A stretch of 64,000 bases of DNA, taken from contig CAWHZU010000023.1 in the NCBI GenBank assembly GCA_963833885.1, forward strand, positions 248,001 through 312,000. Reading direction: 5' to 3'. The position numbers and the translations under genes were made by a program. Within the stretch, counting starts at the first letter, position 1. Each line of letters begins with the position of its first letter. Origin of the DNA: JASHPR01 sp963833885. Its GTDB lineage: Bacteria; Actinomycetota; Actinomycetes; Streptosporangiales; Streptosporangiaceae. The notes beneath the pieces are model-generated. The model was not told the DNA's origin. It worked only from the letters and a program-made list of their open reading frames with translations, and made no database searches. Below are positions 59,528-64,000 of the stretch, piece by piece.

Positions 59528-60636
59528 AGGTCGCGATCGTCGCGCCGCAGGTGTCAGCCATCCGCGAGCCGCAGGGCGGCGGCTCGCAGGCGTTCGTCTC
59601 CGATCTTGCGCGCGGCCTGGCCGCCCGGGATCACGAGGTGCACGTCTACGCGGCCACCGGATCGGAGATACCAGGGGTTACGGTCATCGACACCGGGGTC
59701 GACCCCAGGTCCCTGCTGGCCACGCTCTACCGGGCCGGCAGCTCAGCAGCCCGCGATCAGGACGCGGCCGCCAGCGCCTTCGCCGGCGTGTATGCGAGGG
59801 TCCGGGAGACCAGGTACGACGTCGTGCACAATCACGCGTTCGATGCCCCGGCCATCGGGCTCGCCAGCGCACTGAGCGCGCCCGTCGTGCACACACTGCA
59901 CCTGCCGCCGGACCCGGTCATCGTGGCCGCGCTCCGCGATGCAGCGAAGGGGAATGGGGAGGCCGGTGGGGCCCGGCCGCCGGCCGTGGCCTGTGTGTCC
60001 GCCTTCCAGGCGAGGGCCTGGGAGAAGTTCGTCCCGGTGGACGCGATCCTGCCGCCTTACGTGCCGACGCGTGTCATCCCCTGGTCGCCTGCCGCCGGTG
60101 ACGGCGCTGTCTTCGCGGGCAGGCTGAGTCCCGAGAAGGGAGCGGCCGAGGCCATCGACATCGCCCGGGCCGCCGGGATCGCGATCGACGTGTACGGCGA
60201 CGCGTATGACCCTGACTACGCCCGCGAGCAGATCGGCACGCGGCGCGCCGAGCCCGGCGTCGCGGTTCACCCGGGAGTGGCCCGAACATCCCTGTGGACG
60301 GTAATGGCCCGTGCGGCGGTGGTTCTCTGTCCGGCAAGATGGGACGAGCCCTTCGGCATGGCCGCCGCCGAGGCCCAGGCCTGCGGGACCCCGGTGGTTG
60401 CTTTCCGCCGCGGCGGGCTCGGCGACATGATCGTGGACGGCGTGACCGGCTTCCTGGTCGCGCCCGACGACATCCGGGCCGCCGTGGACAGCGTCCGGAG
60501 GGTGACCGCCATCTCGCGCCCGGCCTGCCGCAGCCACGCCGAACGCCATCTCGACCTGGAACGGAGTCTCGACGCTCATGAGCAGCTCTACGGACGGGTC
60601 ATCAGTCCCGGCGCCGGGACCGCAGCCGGCAGGTGA
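59524..60636 (+). CDS. GT4-family glycosyltransferase of the pterin-type operon
   Basis: 370 residues, GT-B fold, retaining. N-terminal acceptor domain with PQGGGSQAFVSDLARGLAAR and YDVVHNHAFDAPAIGLASAL; C-terminal donor domain with VFAGRLSPEKGAAEAIDIAR, and the E-x7-E motif in WDEPFGMAAAEAQACGTPVV. Starts on the methyltransferase stop (ATGA). It should move a sugar from a nucleotide donor. The acceptor is unknown, but pteridine glycosyltransferases of cyanobacteria are comparable enzymes working on the product of PTPS plus an SDR. Cytoplasmic, with no membrane segment. Confidence 0.92.
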   Translation: MKVAIVAPQVSAIREPQGGGSQAFVSDLARGLAARDHEVHVYAATGSEIPGVTVIDTGVDPRSLLATLYRAGSSAARDQDAAASAFAGVYARVRETRYDVVHNHAFDAPAIGLASALSAPVVHTLHLPPDPVIVAALRDAAKGNGEAGGARPPAVACVSAFQARAWEKFVPVDAILPPYVPTRVIPWSPAAGDGAVFAGRLSPEKGAAEAIDIARAAGIAIDVYGDAYDPDYAREQIGTRRAEPGVAVHPGVARTSLWTVMARAAVVLCPARWDEPFGMAAAEAQACGTPVVAFRRGGLGDMIVDGVTGFLVAPDDIRAAVDSVRRVTAISRPACRSHAERHLDLERSLDAHEQLYGRVISPGAGTAAGR

Positions 60637-61354
60637 CCGGGAGCACTGGCTGGCGGGGCGGGTGGCGGTGGTCACGGGCGCCAGCAGGGGCATCGGGGCG
60701 GCCACCGCAGAGGCCTTGGCCGCCGCCGGTTCTCACGTCGTGCTCGCGGCCCGGGACCGGGACGCTCTCGCTGCCGTCGCCGCGCGCATCCGGGATGCCG
60801 GCGGCGGCGCCACGCCGGTGCCAGCGGACGTCAGCGACGCAGCAGACGTCGAGCGCCTCTTCGCCGCCGCGGCGGAGGCGGGCGCTGTCGCCGCGCTGGT
60901 ATGCGCGGCCGCGGTGCTGGACGTGGCGCCGTTCGGCGAGACCACGCCGCAGATGTGGGAAGAGACGCTGCGGGTCAACCTGACCGGCTCCTTCCTGTGC
61001 TGTCGCGCGGCGTTCAACGCCATGCGCCCGAACGGCGAAGGCCGGATCGTCACCATCGGCTCGCTCTCCGGCGTCTACGCGACCGAGAAGTTCCCCGGGC
61101 TGGCCGCCTACAACGTCTCCAAGTACGGCGTCATCGGGCTCACCGAGGCGATCGCGGTCGAGGGCAAACCGCACGGCATCAGCGCGATCTGCGTGAGCCC
61201 CGGTGCCGTCGACACCGAGATGCTGCGCCGGGCCAACCCCAACCTTCGTCCCGGCCTGACCCCTGCTGACGTCGCGAAGCTGATCCTCGCGTTGCTGGAC
61301 AGCCCGCTCGCCCCGGCCAGCGGCGCGAACATCCCGCTGTTCTCGAACGCCTAG
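60578..61354 (+). CDS. SDR-family oxidoreductase of the pterin-type operon
   Basis: 258 residues. Cofactor motif VVTGASRGIGAATAEALAAA (TGxxxGIG), AARDRDA after strand 2 (Arg favouring NADPH), catalytic Asn in VNLTGSFLC, Ser in TIGSLSGVYATEKFPG and YxxxK in AAYNVSKYGVIG. Classical SDR. The N-terminal ~28 residues are disordered and encoded within the 59-base overlap with the glycosyltransferase gene; a later start is possible. In biopterin pathways an SDR (sepiapterin reductase) acts after PTPS, so a side-chain keto reduction is a reasonable inference. Confidence 0.92.
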   Translation: MSSSTDGSSVPAPGPQPAGDREHWLAGRVAVVTGASRGIGAATAEALAAAGSHVVLAARDRDALAAVAARIRDAGGGATPVPADVSDAADVERLFAAAAEAGAVAALVCAAAVLDVAPFGETTPQMWEETLRVNLTGSFLCCRAAFNAMRPNGEGRIVTIGSLSGVYATEKFPGLAAYNVSKYGVIGLTEAIAVEGKPHGISAICVSPGAVDTEMLRRANPNLRPGLTPADVAKLILALLDSPLAPASGANIPLFSNA

Positions 61355-61385
61355 CCGGATTAGGCGGGGCCGGCCGTGACGGCCG

Positions 61386-62645
61386 TTACTCGTCTTTCCC
61401 CAGCGTCCACAGGTCCGTCTGCTCGTCGGCGAGCAGGCCCTGGGCGGGCCGGGCTCGGCGGGCTACCAGGCGGGCGGAGGCCGCCATCTCCGAGTCACGG
61501 TCCAGTTCCGGGTCGCCTCCGCGATCCAGCCCCACGGCAGCCTGAACCACGCCTCCGGTGAGGTAGAACCCGATGAATTTTCCCTCGTCCAGGCTCCCGC
61601 GGACCACGAAGTCCTCCCATGTCGCCGCGTGGCCGACGTACTCCAGCTTGTGCTCATACTGATCGGACCAGAACGAATGAATGTAGCCGTAGGGATCGGT
61701 CGAGCCGAGCATCGACCTCGCAGCCGCGCTGCCCTGTTTCTCGCCATTGTTGTAGTGCTCGACTCGGACCCGGCCGAATAGCGGGTGGAGCTGGTTCGCG
61801 ACGTCACCGGCGGCATAGACGTCGGCCGCAGACGTCTGGCACAGTTCGTCCACGAGCAGGCCGTTGTCCTGGGCCAGCGGCGTGCCCGTCATGGCCGGGA
61901 CGTCCGGGACTATGCCGATCCCCGCGACCGCGAAGTCGCACGCAATCCGGGTGCCGCTCGCGGTCACGGCCGTCTCCAGCCGCCCGGCTCCCTCGAACGC
62001 GGCAATCTGCTCTCCGGCCAGCAGTTCGACACCCTTCGCGCGGTGGTTAGCGCCGATCACCGCGCCGACCTCCTCGCCCAGGACCTTCTCGAGGGGAACC
62101 TTCCCCGGAAAGACGGTGGTCACGTGGACTCCGAGCTGGGTCAGGGAGGCGGCGACCTCGCAGCCGATGAAGCCCATGCCCACTACGACCGCGTTCCGGC
62201 CTGGCCGTGCTTCGCGCTTGATCGCGTCGCAGTCGGTGACTCTGCGCAGGTAGTGGAGGCCGGGCAGGTCGGCGCCCGGGATCTTGAGCCGCCTGTTCTG
62301 CCCGCCGGTCGCGATCAGCAGCTTCTGATACGTGAGTTCCCGGCCCGAGTCCAGCAGCACCGTGTGCGCGGCGGCATCAACGCTCAGGGCACTGGCCTGG
62401 CCGGGGCGTTCGACATCGTGCTCTTCGTACCAGCTGGCCGGCTTTACGAACCAGCCATCAAGATCTTCCTCGGACCGCAGGTACGTCTTGGAGAGCGGAG
62501 GCCGGCCAAAGGGCACGCCCGGTTCCCGGCTGATGAGCACCACCGGGCCTCGGTAGCCCTCCTGTCGCAGGGTCACGGCGGCGTTGCCTCCGGCGATGCC
62601 GCCGCCGACTATCACGACGGGGCGCCCGCCGGTTCTCTGGGCCAT
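61386..62645 (-). CDS. FAD/NAD(P)-dependent oxidoreductase (ferredoxin reductase-like)
   Basis: 419 residues from the ATG at 62645; the frame continues 13 codons to a GTG at 62684. Motifs: FAD VVIVGGGIAGGNAAVTLRQ, VPFGRPPLSKTYL (ferredoxin-reductase hallmark RPPLSK), ATGG, NAD-binding AVVVGMGFIGCEVAASL, and second FAD site DVYAAGDVANQLHPLFG. C-terminal HSFWSDQYEHKLEYVGHA is typical of rubredoxin/ferredoxin reductases of oxygenase systems. No ferredoxin or oxygenase is adjacent. It is tail-to-tail with the SDR gene. Confidence 0.92.
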   Translation of the reverse strand: MAQRTGGRPVVIVGGGIAGGNAAVTLRQEGYRGPVVLISREPGVPFGRPPLSKTYLRSEEDLDGWFVKPASWYEEHDVERPGQASALSVDAAAHTVLLDSGRELTYQKLLIATGGQNRRLKIPGADLPGLHYLRRVTDCDAIKREARPGRNAVVVGMGFIGCEVAASLTQLGVHVTTVFPGKVPLEKVLGEEVGAVIGANHRAKGVELLAGEQIAAFEGAGRLETAVTASGTRIACDFAVAGIGIVPDVPAMTGTPLAQDNGLLVDELCQTSAADVYAAGDVANQLHPLFGRVRVEHYNNGEKQGSAAARSMLGSTDPYGYIHSFWSDQYEHKLEYVGHAATWEDFVVRGSLDEGKFIGFYLTGGVVQAAVGLDRGGDPELDRDSEMAASARLVARRARPAQGLLADEQTDLWTLGKDE

Positions 62646-62774
62646 CGGGTAGTACTGCCCGGCCGGGCACGGCGCGAAACTCACCGCCCGAACGCGAGAA
62701 CCCCGCCGGGACGCCGCAGCGCTCCGGCAGGGTTCCCGATGCAGCCGCCCGGGATGCCGGGTTCCAGGGCCGAC

Positions 62775-64000
62775 TCATCCGGCCCCGGAAGTCACGGGCC
62801 TGGGCTTCCTAGCGGTCGTGCTGGCTACCGCCAGGGCCAGCTCGTTGCGGCGGACGAGCAGGAACGTGACCGGGACGGCAGCCAGGCCGATCACGCCGCA
62901 GGCCCAGAACGCCCAGTCGAAGCCGCCGGCCAGCGCGGCGGCCTGCCCGGCGCCCTGGTGCAGCAGGGTGGTGGCGCGGCTGGCGGCGATCGTCGACGCC
63001 ACCGCGATGCCGATCGCGCCGCCGAGCTGCTGGGAGGTGTTGATCAGCCCGGAGGCCAGGCCGGCCTCGCGTTCGGCGACGCCGGCGAGAGCCGCGATGG
63101 ACACCGGGATGAAGGCGAACGCCGTGCCGATCCCGGTGATGAGGAAGGGCCCGGCCAGGTCGGCCCAGAAGTGCCCGTGCACCGGCACCTGAGCCGCCCA
63201 GAGCGCGCCGCCGCCGATCATCGCCATGCCGGCCGCCAGCACGAGCTTGGCCGAGCCCCGGGTGACCAGTGCCTGGGCCAGCCCGGCGAAGGCGACCGAG
63301 GTGAGCGACGTCGCGAGCCAGGCGAGACCGGCCCGCAGCGCCGAGTACCCCAGCACCTGCTGCATGTACAGCGTGCCGATGAAGATGAACGCGAAGAAGC
63401 TGCCGCCGAGCAGCAGGCCGACCGCGTTCCCGCCCGCGAGCGTCCTCAGCCGGAAGATCCGCAGCGGCATCAGCGGTGCCTCGACGCGGGTCTCGATGAC
63501 CAGGAACGCAGCGAGCAGAGCGGCGGAAGCGCCCAGCAGCGACACCGTCCTGGCGGTGTCCCAGCCGGCCTGCGGGGCCGTCGAGATCGCGTACACGAGC
63601 AGCGAAATGCCGCCGGTAACGGTGATCGCGCCGAACGGGTCAAAGCGCCGCTGCTTCGTGGCGAGCCGGCTCTCCGGCACGACACGAGGGGCGAGCGCCA
63701 GCGCCGCCGCGCCGATCGGGACGTTGAGATAGAAGATGTACTCCCAGCCGACGTAGCGGGTGAGCAGCCCGCCGGCCATCACGCCGACGGTCGCCCCGCT
63801 CGCCCCGATGGCTCCCCACGCACCGAGCGCCTTGTTGCGCTCGGCGCCCTCGGGGAACATGTTCATCACGATCGACAGCGCGGCCGGCAAGACGATCGCC
63901 GCGCCCAGCCCCTGCACGCAGCGCATCACGATCAGGAAGCCCTCCGCGGTCGCCAGCCCGCAGCCGAGCGAGGCCGTGGTGAACACGGCCAGGCCTGCCA
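62775..64000 (-). CDS. MFS exporter, DHA2 (14-TM) family (partial, runs off right edge)
   Basis: At least 408 residues are present; the first ~70 (helices 1-2) lie outside the window. Visible: FLIVMRCVQGLGAAIVLPAA, motif C GASGATVGVMAGGLLTRYVG, WEYIFYLNVPIGAAALA (very typical of DHA2), FAFIFIGTLYMQQVLGYSAL, and SGLINTSQQLGGAIGIAVAS near the end. A proton-driven drug or metabolite exporter. The Met at 63986 is internal. It is a neighbour of, but divergent in orientation from, the pterin-type operon; whether it exports that product is open. Confidence 0.93.
   Translation of the reverse strand, partial: AGLAVFTTASLGCGLATAEGFLIVMRCVQGLGAAIVLPAALSIVMNMFPEGAERNKALGAWGAIGASGATVGVMAGGLLTRYVGWEYIFYLNVPIGAAALALAPRVVPESRLATKQRRFDPFGAITVTGGISLLVYAISTAPQAGWDTARTVSLLGASAALLAAFLVIETRVEAPLMPLRIFRLRTLAGGNAVGLLLGGSFFAFIFIGTLYMQQVLGYSALRAGLAWLATSLTSVAFAGLAQALVTRGSAKLVLAAGMAMIGGGALWAAQVPVHGHFWADLAGPFLITGIGTAFAFIPVSIAALAGVAEREAGLASGLINTSQQLGGAIGIAVASTIAASRATTLLHQGAGQAAALAGGFDWAFWACGVIGLAAVPVTFLLVRRNELALAVASTTARKPRPVTSGAG

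Overview
The window is chromosomal DNA from a high-GC Gram-positive actinomycete. Nearly all genes show strong G/C preference at third codon positions. GTG and TTG starts are frequent, and many neighbours are joined by 4-base ATGA or GTGA overlaps. Lineage-typical families occur: a DUF574 methyltransferase, a DUF397 protein with a DUF5753-type HTH regulator, actinobacterial DrrAB-like exporters, and DesKR-like two-component pairs. Genus cannot be resolved from sequence alone. No rRNA, tRNA or CRISPR array was seen.

Layout. 0-2.2 kb: DrrAB-like exporter with a divergent, frameshifted TetR regulator. 2.2-9.9 kb: flavin monooxygenase, an orphan VapB-like antitoxin with a vapC stump, DinB, a proline-rich membrane protein, DUF574 methyltransferase, RNase HI and small membrane or hypothetical genes. 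9.9-17.3 kb: acyl-CoA synthetase, disulfide-type flavoprotein reductase, DUF72, YihY, and a copper amine oxidase divergent from a GntR regulator. 18.4-24.2 kb: Lrp regulator with EamA exporter, aldo/keto reductase, GNAT, orphan ParA, FUSC protein. 24.2-33.7 kb: two paralogous secreted S53 (sedolisin) proteases, duplicated together with their upstream regions. They bracket a PhyH-type oxygenase, an ABC exporter with a two-component system, and a universal stress protein. 33.8-35.5 kb: a hypothetical and a second YihY protein.

35.7-40.6 kb is a roughly 4.3 kb island of visibly lower GC. It is bounded by identical-looking 331-bp direct repeats of the 3' end of a molybdenum-hydroxylase large-subunit gene. 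It carries an HTH/DUF5753 regulator, small membrane proteins, a DUF397 protein, a secreted-protein remnant and an IS630-type transposase. The three-subunit molybdenum hydroxylase (FAD, 2Fe-2S and Mo subunits) follows to 44.0 kb. Next come a MarR/MFS divergent pair with a clear operator-promoter, a DUF2182 membrane protein behind a twin operator, YceI plus a siderophore-interacting protein, a second DrrAB/TetR set, an ABC exporter with a DesKR-like pair, and a DacB-type PBP4.

The most interesting locus is 58.1-61.4 kb. A structured leader RNA and an 18-codon leader ORF precede four overlapping genes: a 6-pyruvoyltetrahydropterin-synthase-like enzyme, a SAM methyltransferase, a GT4 glycosyltransferase and an SDR reductase. 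The set looks like a compact pathway for a reduced, methylated and/or glycosylated pterin. The product is inference. A ferredoxin-reductase-like flavoprotein and an edge-truncated MFS exporter close the window on the opposite strand.

Several genes (TetR at 1.4 kb, ABC ATPase at 27.5 kb, MFS at 44.7 kb) carry single-base frameshifts, all of the +1 kind. They may be sequencing errors or recent decay.
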